Origin: Verpa conica
Lineage: Eukaryota > Ascomycota > Pezizomycetes > Pezizales > Morchellaceae
DNA: 64,000 nucleotides
Direction: 5' to 3'
Assembly (NCBI GenBank): GCA_033030425.1
Contig: JAUFSD010000014.1
Span: 1,240,001 to 1,304,000 of the forward strand
Below the pieces are notes generated by a model, which saw only the letters and a list, made by a program, of their open reading frames with translations, was not told where the DNA came from and did not search any database. The position numbers were made by a program, and so were the translations under genes. Position 1 is the stretch's first letter; each line of letters begins with the position of its first letter. This document shows positions 37,526-49,765 of this stretch, piece by piece.

Positions 37526-38858
37526 ATGGGACGGGAAGCGAGAAGGTCATCGCTGGGCGAGGATATCAGGGTTGGGGATACGTCAGCTCCAGCTGTCTCT
37601 ACGATGCCCACTACGAAAGACCAAGTACGAACCCCCCTAAGTCATCCACCTTACAACGGCTGATCATCTTTCTTTCCCTAACAGAGAGCCGCATCCAAAC
37701 AGCGAAGGAGAAAGCTATCAATGTCAAAGTCACGACAAACAAACTTCTTCACTTGGTACCGGGAGTTGTCCTATCGTAAAACATGGCGTACGTAAACCCT
37801 AAACTTCACCCCACCGCCCGAATACCCGGGTCGAAGTCTTTGAATATTAACAGCTCCTAGTGAACCCCCTCATCGTAATGGTCCTCGCTCTTGCGGGCTA
37901 TGCAGTCAATCCCTCCACCTCTAATCCCCTCCATGCCTGCATTTTCCTCTCCTACCCTCTCCCTCCGGATCCAAACTCTCATGCTCCGACCCGACCCCAC
38001 TATGATAAGGGTCCTCGTGATATGGCATTTGTTTTATTCTATACCTTCCTCTTCAGCTTCACCCGCGAGTTCCTAATGCTTCAACTCCTCCGCCCAATTG
38101 CACTCTACAACAACATCACCAAAAAGGCAAAGGTATCCCGTTTCATGGAGCAGGCATACACGGCAATCTACTTTTTCGTGTTTTGTCCGTTTGGGCTCTA
38201 TGTTATGTACCAGACTCCGATTTGGTATTTCAACAGCACCGCTTATTATGAAATGTACCCACACCGCACCCACACTGTCGAATTCAAGGCGTACTATCTC
38301 CTCCAGGCTGCATACTGGCTTCAGCAATGCGTTGTTCTCCTCCTCCAACTCGAGAAGCCCCGCAAGGATTTCAAGGAGCTCATCATGCACCACATTGTTA
38401 CTCTCACTCTTATCGCCTTGAGCTACCGGTTCCACTTCACCTGGATTGGCCTTGCCGTCTTCATTACTCACGATATATCTGATTTCTTCCTTGCTACTTC
38501 AAAGACGCTGAATTATCTTGATCACTGGCTCATTGGGCCTTATTTTGGGTTCTTCATCTTTGTGTGGATATACATGCGGCATTATCTCAATTTAGGGATC
38601 CTGTACAGCGTCTTGACCGAGTTCAAGAGTGTAGGGCCCTGGGTTCTTGATTGGGAGAATGGGAGTTATAAGTCAGGCTTAGCTCAGGGTGTTGCCATTG
38701 TACTCTTGGGTAGTTTGCAGGCAGTTAACTTGTTCTGGTTGTGGTTGATTCTGAGGATCGCCAAGAGATACGTTCTCACAAGCAATGCAGTTGATGAAAG
38801 GAGTGATGATGAAGATGAGGAGAGTAGCAGCGAGGATAGTGAGAAGAAGGATAACTAA
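37526..38858 (+). CDS. LAG1: Ceramide synthase (Lag1/Lac1 family)
   Basis: ER enzyme that joins a sphingoid base to a fatty acyl-CoA to make ceramide. Exons 37526-37624, 37685-37787 and 37861-38858 give 399 aa; the second intron ends at CTCCTAG so that the join reads TWLNPLIVM. The start is the ATG with context gaaaATGg, before a polar N terminus (MGREARRSSLG). The TLC domain follows, with several hydrophobic segments. The active-site His pair is at about 244-245 (IMHHIVTLTLIAL), and the second half of the Lag motif is HDISDFFLATSKTLNYL. The C terminus is acidic (DDEDEESSSEDSEKKDN), as in fungal Lag1, where such tails are CK2-like phosphorylation sites. No catalytic residue is missing. Confidence 0.93.
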
Positions 38859-41411
38859 ATACTTTTTACTAGTCTATTATTTAGTCCCCTTTTTTCCAAT
38901 TCCATCTCAAATAGGATGTATTATAGAATACAGAAATTTGGGTATGGATGGAGACGAAAAGTATGGCGTTTTAGTTTAGCAGTTTACTTTCTAGTAATTT
39001 ATTATCTTGTATGCTGAAGTGTAACTTACACATGTGGGGGTTGGTGGACATATGCAGAAACGGCCGCGGAGTACAAGGGGATAGCACCTTTTCTTTTTCG
39101 TTTTAGTTGGGGGCGTCGGGCGGTCATAAAGATAGAGATTGTTTTTTTTGCTTATCTTTTTTGCTATTTGCTTGGTTCTTCTACTCCCATACTTAATCTT
39201 ATAGCAGACAGAAGGAGATTTGTAATGTGCATTCATAGTGTTAGAGATGCCTTATGTTATATGTATCTATAAGATAGCATGCGGTCTTTCAGCTTAAACC
39301 TCTAAAAGAGTGTAACCTTACTAAGAGTTAAGAAACGGTAGTTACCGCCTCCAGCCCGCTTAGAGAGCATTTACAATGCTTAGATAATCCAAAACAACTA
39401 CTAGCATCCTCATATGTTGCGGTTTCAGTAAAAGAGTATCCATGTTACAATTAATAGTAGCTTCACCATAATATGACAAGTGATTATCCAAGGTTCTAAG
39501 CTCTAGACTATCGATATCTTTTGAAAGAGCCAGTCTGAGACAAAGTCCGAACACATTTTGTAAATTATCCAGTACTAGCTATCTTGAAACCGTTACGTAG
39601 CCCACCTCCCCCCCATAGATAGGGCCTCCTCTACACAGCGCTCATCCGGCCTAGACCCCATCCCCACCGATTCACTCCACCCCATCATGCCAGAAGAACA
39701 CATAACCCTGTGCGAGAAAATCAGCTACTGTGAAGCTAAGGTACGTAGACGTTTTTATAGGGGACGTTGGTGGTAGTGTATTGTGCCGAGTCACTAGCTA
39801 GTGGGATTCTATAATGGAGGGTATAATTACATAACTATGTAGTGCTCACCCTCCTATAACTATACGAGGGGGGGATCCGATATGTTCTAGAGCTCAAGCT
39901 CCCCCCGCAAAACAAAAGCTATGTTTCAAGCTAATGCGGGTAGGTATAGAGGATAACCTCGTGCCTGCGATGTAGGTGTAATGATAGCTATAAGTTCTCA
40001 AGTTCCGATTAGCCAATGAGATAAGACAAGACTTTCCACGTTGTAGGTAAGCGCTACATACCGCACTATTGCGCCTAGAACGCGGTAAAGTAATGATATA
40101 GATAAATATTAGCTAACAGAAGAGGTAAAGGGTCATCGAGGAATAGAGCCCACAAGCCTATCCCCCGCCATCCGTCATGCTGCGTTATCCGCGTAGAAAA
40201 CAGCTTATTAAGGGATAGACAGCTTAGGATATATAGACCTATCTTTCTGGTGAACGGGATGAGTATCAACACGTTCTTCATGACTTGTATATAGTGACAC
40301 TAGGTAGTTATGCTAGTGGTTAACGCGGGTCGTTTAAGAACAGGCGCGCTCTGGGGCTATTCCGTTTAGGTCGATTAAGCAACGTCATGAGACTAGTCAG
40401 GAGCTTCATGAGGCGATGGATATAATATTAAGTAATATTTCAGTTAGTAGAACTCCATGATCAGCGAGATATTGTTCTTATCTCTACCCACGTAGATATG
40501 TAGTGCGGCAGTATTTACAAATAGGTCAAGATAAGAAACTTATAAGCCATTCAAAGGATCAACTAGCATACTATAGATCATAGGAGTCAGAGATACAAAA
40601 GGAATTAGCACTTGATCTATAGATGTGGATCAATAGAAAGGATCTATATATCCCGTAGTCACTAACTTGAACTTGTAGTTGGAGTCATAATTTATCACTA
40701 ATTTCAGTGGTTAGGTATATACGTATTCCCACCCGAAGTTATATAGGCCTCATGTAATTAGTTTATCGACCGGCCTCGAGCCTGCTATGTAGCTTCAAGT
40801 CAAACTAGCTTTACATGAGTTCATAACCTGTCTATACTACTTGGAAAAGATCTCCCTATATCAATTTAGCAGGCACTAATAAATACATTAAAAAAACCTC
40901 AGCGGATTCTTGACGTACATCGTTAGAGATGTTGGCCTTTCTATGAACTAGTCTGACCTCGCCATAGAGTATTTAAATGGCCAGCCCATCCCTCTTCCCT
41001 CTTTTTCCTCTTCATCTTCTTCCTCATCTTTCTTCCCTCTCATCTTTCTTCCTCATCTTTCTAAGTTTTTCTAAATCGCTATCAACAGAAATCATTGCCT
41101 TCAACTAAAGCTGACTTCCTGGTCCTTTTCATTGATTTCTAGTTTGATAGGTTTCCCCAACTCGTTACCAACAGAAATTATAGAATTAAGAAAGCTGAGA
41201 CCCCCCCCCCCTTTTTGTTAACGAATTTCTAGGTTGTCGACTCTTTCATCCCCTCGGTACTTCTACGGCCTTTCCAACTTACGAACAAAAATTACCGCTT
41301 TTAAATATGTTGAGATCCCATTCTATTTCCCTTTGCTAAATATATTCTATTTCCACTCTGCTCCTAATATATATTATATCACTCAACTAACACTTTCAGC
41401 CTTTTAAAAGA
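38859..41411. other. Long spacer between LAG1 and ankyrin gene
   Basis: 2.55 kb with no convincing coding frame. Mostly AT-rich and eroded. Near 41000-41080 there is a pyrimidine tract with a 'TCATCTTTCTTCC' repeat, and at 41201 an 11-C run, both upstream of the next gene. Confidence 0.5.
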
Positions 41412-42293
41412 ATGTCTCGCCTCTACCGTCTCCCAAACGAGCTTATCCGCAACATCGGCCAAGAGGACTGTCTCGACGCACATGATCTCGCAAACTTTAT
41501 TCAGTGCGACGGTCTAGAGGTCTTCGACCTCCTACTAACTCCCAGCCTCCGCAACCTCCTCTCCGGCGAAAAGCACCAAACGACGCCACTCTGTTTCGCG
41601 GTACAGAACAAGTACCACAAACTCGCCGGCATGCTTCTCAGCAGCGGCGAAGACATCAACGAGCAAGCGTTCGTTTCAGGCCACCGGATGCCATACTACC
41701 CCGGAGACCACCAATACTCGACCTACGGCATCACCCCGGACAGCAGCTTCGAGCGGGCCATGCAGCCACTGCACCACCTCACAGCCATACATTGTGCTGC
41801 CCAGACCGGGGACATCGACATGGTCAAGCTGTTGCTCAGCAACGGCGCAGATTTGTCGATCCGGCCGACCGACAATTCAACGGCACTCCATGCGGCAATT
41901 GTGTCTCCGGCTTACGACGAAGTGACGGCAGAGATTGTTGCTCTCCTGCTAGACAGTGGGGCTGACATCTCTGCTGTCAATGAGAGCGAGCAGACTCCGC
42001 TGCATTGGGCGAGTCTGGTCGGTAAGAAGGAGACTGCGTTGCTCCTCCTCATGAGGGGTGCGGTGTGTAGTGCGGTTGATAGCCTCGGTCGTACGGCTTT
42101 GCATTTGGCCGTGGAGTGTGAGCAGTTGGAGCTCGTCTCGATGTTGATGTACTGTGAGGAGAGTTGTCTCCTCGTGGATGAGTATGGTATGACGGCGTTG
42201 GATATTGCGAGGGACGGGGTTGAGTATACTGGGAGGGATGAGTGCTTGAAGGCGCTTCTCGGTAAGTTGAGTGATTCCTATTTGGGGCGGTAG
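41412..42293 (+). CDS. F-box-like/ankyrin-repeat protein
   Basis: Intronless, 293 aa from an ATG in good context (aagaATGt). The N terminus LYRLPNELIRNIGQEDCLDA is F-box-like. About six ankyrin repeats follow: TTPLCFAVQNKYHKLAGMLL, then after a 40-residue insert HLTAIHCAAQTGDIDMVKLL, STALHAAIV, TPLHWASLVGKKETALLLL, GRTALHLAVECEQLELVSML and GMTALDIARD. F-box/ankyrin proteins are frequent in fungi and may be SCF substrate adaptors; here neither the substrate nor Skp1 binding is known. Codon third positions are markedly G/C-rich, unlike the AT-rich ankyrin gene at 23.4 kb, so the two are not recent copies. A T/G tract begins at the stop codon. Confidence 0.8.
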   Translation: MSRLYRLPNELIRNIGQEDCLDAHDLANFIQCDGLEVFDLLLTPSLRNLLSGEKHQTTPLCFAVQNKYHKLAGMLLSSGEDINEQAFVSGHRMPYYPGDHQYSTYGITPDSSFERAMQPLHHLTAIHCAAQTGDIDMVKLLLSNGADLSIRPTDNSTALHAAIVSPAYDEVTAEIVALLLDSGADISAVNESEQTPLHWASLVGKKETALLLLMRGAVCSAVDSLGRTALHLAVECEQLELVSMLMYCEESCLLVDEYGMTALDIARDGVEYTGRDECLKALLGKLSDSYLGR

Positions 42294-42305
42294 GTTTTGG
42301 GAATA

Positions 42306-42960
42306 GGTGAGTTTTGGAGTCTGCGTTTTGGGGGTTCTTGTTGGATTTGCGGTTGGACTTTTTTGGGGTTTTTTTTGTGTTTTTGGTTTGGTTTTTGTTT
42401 TTGTTCTGGTCTTTGGTTTTGGTTTTGGTTTTGGTTTTGATTTTGATTTTGATTTTTGCTTTGGTTTGTTTTGGTTTTTCGTTTTGGTTTTTGTTTTGTT
42501 TTTGTTTTGGTCTTTGTTTTTGTTTTGTTTGTTTTGGTTTTGGTTTTTCGTTTTGTAGTGGACTTTTAGGTCTTGATGTTTCTGTTTTAGAGTTTTCTGT
42601 GTTTTTTGTTTTGTTTTGTTTTGTTTTGTAGTGGACTTTTAGGTCTTTTTGTTTTCTATTTTTAGTGTTTTTGTGTTTTGTTTTGTTTTGTAGTGGGCTT
42701 TTAGGTCTTGATGTTTTTTGGGTTTTTTGTGAGTTTGTAGCGGACTTTTAGGTCTTGATGTTTTTTTTCTTCTTTGGGTTTTTTGTGTTTTTGGTTTGGT
42801 TTTTGGTTTTGCTTTGTTTGGTCTTTGGTTTTGTTTTTTGTTTTGGTTTGGTTTGGTTTTGGTTTTTTGTTTTGTAGTTGGCTTTTAGGCCTCTTTTGTT
42901 GATTTTGGATTATGTGTAGCTTGTGGTTTTCTAGCTTTCAATTAAAAGTGTTTTTTTGCC
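42306..42960. repeat. T/G-only tract with embedded minisatellite
   Basis: About 650 bp in which the + strand is almost only T and G, built of TTTTGG, TTTTG and GGTTTT units. Inside it a core GTAGTGGACTTTTAGGTCT recurs five times (about 42555, 42629, 42690, 42737 and 42874) with small changes. It starts about 13 bp after the ankyrin stop codon, so may be its 3' UTR. Confidence 0.9.
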
Positions 42961-44568
42961 GCGAAATTCAGGATTCAGTTCATTGGCCTAGATTATTCGA
43001 TCATAACCAACATTCTTTATTATTTAAATCTATAATTCCACTAGGTTAAAGATTCTAGCTGACTAGTTAATCCCAAGTCGTCGAGTGATATACCATGACG
43101 TAGGTTCCCGTTGTACTAGTCTCGTTTTCTCCCTTGCAAGATAAAGCTACATGCGTAAACAACCTGAGTCCGATATGAGGTCCCTTTAAGCGCTGTCACA
43201 TACGCAAACGAGTGAGTGCAGAACCGATTACCAGTTTCACAGCCTTTTAATATATCTAGTAGCCTTCAACTATTGAAAGTGTTACTATTTATTATCTATA
43301 TTATAGGTATACTACTAGCCTCTCTTATCGCAGATTTCTACCAGCTATATATAGACTAGCCATAACGAGAAAGATGCCCCACCTCGCAGCCCCCAGAGTT
43401 CTGACTATTAATCTTCAGCCCATGTCTGATACTGTACTACTACCGAGACTATAATATTTGTTTTGGGTGCCGCCCATGGTTCGTCTCATGTCGCACACCA
43501 GTGGAGGGAGGGTAAGACTTGTACGATCAAACCCGTACGTACCCCGGGGGGGGTAAAAAGTGTTGTTTGGTTTTGGAACTGGTCCAGCACGTATTACTGT
43601 ATGGATCACAACTAATAACTAGCTATGTAGCCCCCGATCCGTTATCCGGTTGCTGGCTGATATGACGTGAAGACAGAGTTTCTCCGGGACTCTTGCACTG
43701 CGTCTATTTTTCCGGGGGAGGGGGGGCCGACCCTTAATTGGGTAGGGATCCCTTTTTCTTTCGTTTTTCCTTTTCGATCCTCGTAGGGTCGTAACCTTAT
43801 GCACTCCCTGATCTTTGTGCGCCGCGACGTGCAAAGTGACAGGGGGACGCCCAGCGGAAGAGGGGAAAGAGTGCAGAGTGCATGGCTGGCTGGCTGGTTG
43901 TCTGGTTTGTCTGTGCACCGGGTGGTTGTGGTAGGTGGTAGCTGTGTAGTATTCTCCACTTAGATATTGTTAATTTGGAAGCTTTCTTCATTGAGTGGGG
44001 GACTTGGCCTATCTCATTTCACAAAAACATTCGATAAATCTCTCTTCCGTTCTTTCTTTCCCTTTCCTTTACTTTTCTCGTCACCACTCCCCATCCGCTC
44101 TTTTTTTTTTGATCATACCCGTCGGGTTCGTTTCCGTCTCGACCTGGTTTTTTTCCGAACCTTTTTTTTTTTTTTTTAATTTTATTATTTATTTATTTTT
44201 TCTTGTGTGCCGTACGTATCCTGCATTCTTTGCATTCTCTGGGATAATTGAATTGAATTGCGTTACTGTCCTTTGCTGGTTCTTTTCTTTTTCCTTCCCA
44301 AGGATCGCCCGGGTTGTGCTGCGTTCATTTCCTGCTGCGGCCACCGCCGCTCGTGCTGCTGCCCTGCCCCCTACTACATGTACCTCCTACTGCCTAACTG
44401 CTCCTAACCTACGCTTTCACCTATACCTACACCTACACCCACCCACATCACATCACATCACATCCCCACCACGCCCTATCCCTCCCCTACCCCTTACCCT
44501 GTCTACATACATCATCGTCGCCCAGGAACCTCACCTGCACGTTTCCTCACCCTCTGCCACCAGCAAAC
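42961..44568. other. Spacer upstream of STE50
   Basis: About 1.6 kb. AT-rich to 43400, then GC-richer with G and T runs. A CACAT repeat at 44446-44465 lies in the presumed STE50 leader. Frames at 43619-43959 and 43995-44759 are low-complexity pyrimidine reading and rejected. Confidence 0.5.
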
Positions 44569-46539
44569 GTGGATCAAAAGACATCAGCCCGCCTCTCCCG
44601 TCCGTACGAGGACCAGTCTCCACTCTGGGAAGCCGTAGGTTACTCCCCTCTCGCATCTCCCAGCGAACTCGACGCCAACAACTCAATCTCCCTCCAGGTC
44701 CCCACAACGTCCCAGCAACAGCAACGAACCCCGAGCTCTTCGGGGTCTTCTCCCCCTAGTCTCCCTCCGCTGTCGCCTCCCGTCGCCCTGAACTTCCCGT
44801 CAATACCTGAACTGGGCATGCCCTCTCCAAGTTATCAGCCGGATTCTCCGACAAGCTCCATTCCCTCCCGGGACGGTGGCCAGCATACCCCCACATATCA
44901 GCGGGATGGAGACATTCCTGAGCGTCACATCTCGGAATGGGATGCTGAGGATGTTGGGACCTATGTCGCCTCGATAGGGCTGGATCAGTATCGGGAGTCA
45001 TTTATAGGTGGGTCTCTCCCCCCCTTCATTTACCCCTCCATCTCATCTTCCCTCCAGATGAGATGGAAGCTCGATTGCTGTGGTGTTACTTTGATTCTGA
45101 TCGATGAGGGAGATTTAATCGATCTACAGATGAGGGAATCGATGGCGAGGCGCTTATCCATCTCGACCATGACGAACTACGAGATATGGGAATAAGGAGT
45201 GTGGGGCACAGGCTTACAATTCTGAAAAATACATACAACGTTAAAATTGCCCACGGAGTACCGATCGAACCGGAACATTACGTTCCTGTGTGTATGTTAT
45301 TCTACCCTGTTGAAAAAAGAAAAAAAGAAAGAAAAAAATCTCAATGTTTTTCTTTCTTACTGCCCCCCCCTTTGTGAATAACTAATGCTGATTGGTGGCT
45401 TATCGCACATCCCAGCCGCCGATGCCGACGAAAACGAAAAGGCTGCAACACAAAACGATATACAGCGCTTAATTGGTATCATACGTCGGCGCGATGAAAG
45501 GATTCTACAGGCTGAGCGCGAACTCCAGAAAATGCAGGACTCGTTCGTGAAATTGCGCGAGGAGCTGTTACCGGTCTGGCGCTTGGTCAAGAACAAGGAT
45601 AAGGCACTCCCTACACCTCTGTCGCAGGGTGCGTCATATAGCTCGCAACCTCCATTAGCTACGCCACTCGGATACAATTCTGAACCTACGGTATCGACCC
45701 GGGACCAAGAACGGGAACGGGAAACAGAGCGGCGGGAGACTATCAAGCGAGAGCGGGAGCGGGAGCGGAGAGAAAGAGAGGAGCGGGAGGCTCGAGAAAG
45801 AGAACAGGTCCAGGATCCACCTTTTACTACCAATAACCCAAACCTATTGCCTACTCCAGGCACGAAAGGTTTATCGAGAAAGTTTTCGATGAAGAAACTC
45901 ATCCTTGGAACTCCCAAGAATGCATCCCCTACTCATCCAACATATCCGGATACTGTGAGGAATGAGTATGAACCACCCCCAACAGCAGCAACAAACGGAA
46001 CAGTAAGAGATCTTCGGGATTCGTCTGCCATGCCCTCGCCGACTTCTCCATCAACAATACATCATCTCTCGGCGACAAGCACGATTGTCCCCAGCCATAG
46101 TTCCAGCTCAACACATAAACCGCCTGAAGTATCTCGTCGGCCTGTTAGGGCAGCAGAGTACGATGAGCCACCTACTACTGGCGGGTCACAACCTACTGTC
46201 GAAATCTTCAAATCGTTCAGGGTATCCATGGAAGATCCTTGTTACAAGGTTCTGCCCGCTGCGCTGAAACGATACAACATCCAGGCTGATTGGCGACAAT
46301 ACGCGTTGTATATTGTGCATGGGGACCAGGAGCGTTGTTTGGGACTCGACGAGAAGCCATTGATATTATTCAAGCAACTTGATAGGGAGGGACGAAAACC
46401 GATGTTTATGTTGAGACGAAACGGAAATTTCGAAGGTGGAAGTGGGGGACCTGGGATACCGGGTAGCAGTGGTGCTAGTGTGTATGGGAGGGAACAAGGT
46501 ATTACATTACCAGGGGTTCTACCAGGAGGTGTGTTATAG
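44569..46539 (+). CDS. STE50: Ste50-type MAPK pathway adaptor, start uncertain
   Basis: Adaptor that links Cdc42 and Opy2 to the MAPKKK Ste11 in pheromone, osmotic and invasive-growth signalling. Exons 44569-45007, 45130-45291 and 45416-46539 join in phase. The frame is open from 44569, but this is a GTG; the first in-frame ATG is at 44818 (MPSPSY), giving 491 aa. An unseen upstream exon could add residues (up to about 575 aa in the open frame). The SAM domain begins SEWDAEDVGTYVASIG and, across intron 1, continues DEGIDGEALIHLDHDELRDM then GIRSVGHRL. A coiled coil follows (DIQRLIGIIRRRDERILQAE) with an R/E-rich helix. The C-terminal RA domain starts near VEIFKSFRVSMEDPCYKVLP and includes WRQYALYIV and MFMLRRNG. 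Confidence 0.88.
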
Positions 46540-48456
46540 TGTGACGGGTTGTGAGCATGGGAAGGGGTTTTGGCTTGGGTGCACGGTGCGCAATGGAGTC
46601 ATGAACTTGGTTGCTTGTGGTTTTTATTTCATTTGCTATTGCTTGCTTTTTGCTTCTTGGCTTTCATCCGTTTTTCTATTGGAGCACTTATAGGGGCCCC
46701 TTGCATTAGAATGACGGAGTAGAAAAAGTCTGTAGGAAATTTACTTTGCGGTGGGGGTTCTTTTGTTTAACTTGTGGTGGTTATTTTTTTTTTTATTTTT
46801 TTGAATATTACAGATTTAGTGTTCCTTCTGACTGTTGTGTGACAACAATTATTATTACCCTTTTTTTTTTTTTTTTACTACTCTTCTGGATATCATTGGT
46901 TATTATTTTCTTGTCTATGTTGGGGTTGTGAGCGAGTTGTGGGGTTTTTTAGGGGTTGTGATTCGGGGTTGGGGGGGATGTCTGCTTTGTTTTGGTTCAA
47001 GTTCAGTATCATTACACTTTATCTGCTGTGCGGGTCTCTTCTTTTTTTTTTGGTCTATTCTTTTTATCTTATTGCTAGGTGAAAAAGTGCAGGTATTCGA
47101 AAGAGTACCGAGTGGATGTAGTTCTAGTGATACTTGAGGGAGGGGGAGGGGTTAGGTATAAGGAGGGGTAAAAAATGGAAGGGGGGGGGTGGTAAGATTG
47201 ATCGAAGTATGATCGAGAGATACAAAAAAAAAAAAATTTACGAAAGAAGATATGAATATGCGGGGGGGGTGGGGAGAACGTATTCAGAAATGAGGGGGAG
47301 AGGGGTTGAACGGCTGTTTACATATACTACATAGTTAGCTATATTATAAAAGAACATACAATATAGTTTTTTTTTTTTTTATTCTTACCGGTTTTATTTT
47401 TACCGGCAGGACGCATCATGCATTATGTTTTTATGTAGATCGAGCACGCCATGGTCACTACATATTTTTTTTTTTGCCAGCAAGCCTGGTAAGTTTATGA
47501 TCGTCGTACATACTGCATAGTTGTAGATTTTTTTTTTTTTTTTTTGAAGAGAATAAGGATTTAGTATTGGACTGACTGTATTTTGTTTTTGTTTTTTGGT
47601 TGAAGGAGGTGGGTGTCAGGTGATGGGGTATTATGTTCATGAAATGTCACTCGGTGGTAATTATGCTGGTGTTTTATTACGGTAGAGTCTGGGGTGTTGT
47701 GGTCGTGTCAAACTAGTACTAATAAACACAAGAGAAGCACCGATAAACTGTAAACAGGTCTCGAACAAAAACACTACAGTGAAGTCGGGTGGAGAGGAGT
47801 GCGACAGTATGCAGAGATAGATAAAACGTCACCGCGAAGTATAAAACAAGTCAGGAATTAAAAAACAAACGTAGCTGGAACTGGAACTGGAACTGAAACA
47901 AAAAATAAATGTAAGTCAATACTCAAGCTAGATCTAGATGGTTGAAACATTTTTGCTTCTCGAGGTCACTTAGCTAGGTTAACGCTAACCCTTATTATAT
48001 TCTCTACTCCTCCGTTTCTATTTTCATCTATTGCTTTTTCTAGATCTTAATCGCCCATACTACTGTTTCCTTAGTATACGGGGCTGCCGGGCTATCATAC
48101 AATTCCAGTTTTATTTGCTTCTTGGCTATTATTATACAGCAGCATTCTATTTTGTATCTACAGGCTACTATCTATATCTTTTCCACACAGTTATATTCGC
48201 AATTTGCAGTACGCACGCATACTCTTTGTTGCCTTACCACAAGTGATGCAGGTAAATACATACAGCACCCGTCAAACCACATATTTAGAAGTTTCTACCT
48301 TTCAACAAAACACTCCAGAGCTAGAAACTTAAAGAACCCTCCAAAAACAAACAACAATTTCTAGAACTCCACCCCCCCCCCTTATACTAACCCCCTTCCC
48401 CCTCCACAACCAACCATCCCCTCTTAAACCCCCTCCACCCCCTCCCAATACCCACC
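46540..48456. other. Homopolymer-rich spacer after STE50
   Basis: About 1.9 kb with many long runs of T, A or G (46861, 47181, 47227, 47367, 47527 and others). Frames in it are F/G-rich noise. No gene recognised. Confidence 0.6.
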
Positions 48457-48795
48457 ATGAAGCCAAGAGACACAGACGCTGAGATCCAACTCCTCCACGA
48501 AAACATCACCCACAGCAAAAACCAAATCACAAACCTGCACACAAGCTTCCGCAACACCTTCCGCGAATTCAGCAGCCACATCAACAAGCTCCAAAACCGG
48601 CAGATATGGATCACCCAATACACCCCCAACAACGACGACATAGCCTATCTACAAATCCTAAAAGACATTGAGCTACACCTCTCCCATCTCAGCACGCTGT
48701 TAGCCACACTCTGTGATATCGCTGACAAGAAGCAGTATTGGGAGCGGGTTATTGCCCATGGGTTAGGGTTAGTTGAGGAACTTGTACAATTCTAA
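48457..48795 (+). CDS. Small coiled-coil protein, unknown family
   Basis: 112-aa frame from ATG in good context (cccaccATGa). The codons favour C in the third position. The first 50 residues contain heptads of hydrophobic residues (IQLLHENI, ITNLHTSF, INKLQNR), then a short linker with NNDD and a second helix (LQILKDIELHLSHLSTLLAT). The C terminus is WERVIAHGLGLVEELVQF. No signal peptide, transmembrane segment or metal site is seen. I do not recognise the family; such a short two-helix protein could be a kinetochore, spindle or vesicle-tether subunit. The opposite-strand frames are shadows. Confidence 0.5.
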   Translation: MKPRDTDAEIQLLHENITHSKNQITNLHTSFRNTFREFSSHINKLQNRQIWITQYTPNNDDIAYLQILKDIELHLSHLSTLLATLCDIADKKQYWERVIAHGLGLVEELVQF

Positions 48796-49495
48796 TAGAT
48801 TATGCCCCCACCCCCCCGCATTATTTAAAATGGGTTAGGGTTGTGAAGAGTCAGATGGGCTATTAATATTATTTATTTTTTCTTCTCCCCCCTTAGATAT
48901 AAATATATCGTGGTTTCTAAATTGGGTAGATGTGCGCACGTTATGGCGTCATAGCGTTGTGGAGAGAAAAAAAAGGAAATAAGACTCTAAATCGAGATAG
49001 AGATTTCTGGCGGCTAGATTGAGGCGGGGGGGAGAGGATTCTAGGGTATTCCTTAGGATTTCCTATTTAGTTTTTTTTTTTGAGAGATCTTTTTTTAATA
49101 GATGGCTGAGGAAACGGTTTTTTAAATAATGCGTGGAGGCTTAGATGGGGGTTTCAGATGGAGATCGAGTGATGGGTTGTGATTATTGATAAGTAATACT
49201 ATATATTATAACCATTTTTTTTTACTCCGGTTTACTGCCTCAACTAGTTTTTGTGTCCGTTTGGAAACGTCTATGTAGAAATGTTTAGGTCAGGTCTTTA
49301 CCTAGCTGGGCAGCTACTTGGACTTCAATTGCCTAAGGCACCGCGACGAGCTCAGCCTCAGGAAAGCTGTGATTCTTCTACCATGGTGACCTACCTCGGA
49401 TTGCCACAACAGTATTAGTTCCGTCATATTAAAGTGACGTCCAAATCTTCAGTGCTTTCAGTGCTTTCAGCCACCCCTCGCTACCAAGCCCCAAT
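48796..49495. other. Spacer
   Basis: 700 bp with T-runs and G-runs near 49026-49080; no gene seen. Confidence 0.5.
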
Positions 49496-49765
49496 TCAGG
49501 CTTTGCCCCTCTTAGCCACACGACCACCTTCAAGGAAAGCATCTCTTAACCGATCGTTCTCTGCATATCTTTCAGCAAGTCTCCTCTGCGCCTGTCTATC
49601 ATACTCTGCCTTCGGACCAATCATGAACCGCGCGATGCTCCTCGAGAGCTCAAAGGCTTTTGTACCCGCCAGCTTGATCGGTGTTGGGTTGGCCATCATG
49701 GTAGGGGAGAAAGTATACCCTGGGGTAGAGTACGTGGACAGTAGATTTTTATAAATCGTTCTCAT
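49496..49765 (-). CDS. Possible small basic protein
   Basis: 89-aa frame from ATG (MRTIYKNLLSTYS). It is basic and amphipathic, with a helical C-terminal half (RQAQRRLAERYAENDRLRDA) and no hydrophobic segment. The plus-strand frame over the same bases (49434-49754) lacks an ATG, though it reads as a hydrophobic protein, so the minus strand is preferred. The codon use does not look random, but I do not recognise a family; a mitochondrial assembly factor or small subunit is conceivable. Could be non-coding. Confidence 0.35.
   Translation of the reverse strand: MRTIYKNLLSTYSTPGYTFSPTMMANPTPIKLAGTKAFELSRSIARFMIGPKAEYDRQAQRRLAERYAENDRLRDAFLEGGRVAKRGKA

Noticed and set aside
42307..42631. Two open frames reading only F, L, V, G and W
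   Set aside because: Artefacts of the T/G tract; no coding composition.
43619..44759. Open frames on both strands before STE50
   Set aside because: Low-complexity pyrimidine/purine sequence; the 43995-44759 frame overlaps the STE50 exon in another frame without domain.
46436..47334. Phe/Gly-rich frames after STE50
   Set aside because: Produced by homopolymer runs in the 3' flank.
48770..48842. TTAGGG-like dimers
   Set aside because: Two units only at each place, partly inside a frame; not an interstitial telomere tract.
49434..49754. Plus-strand hydrophobic frame over the small minus-strand gene
   Set aside because: No ATG at its head; the minus-strand reading has one. Both remain weak.
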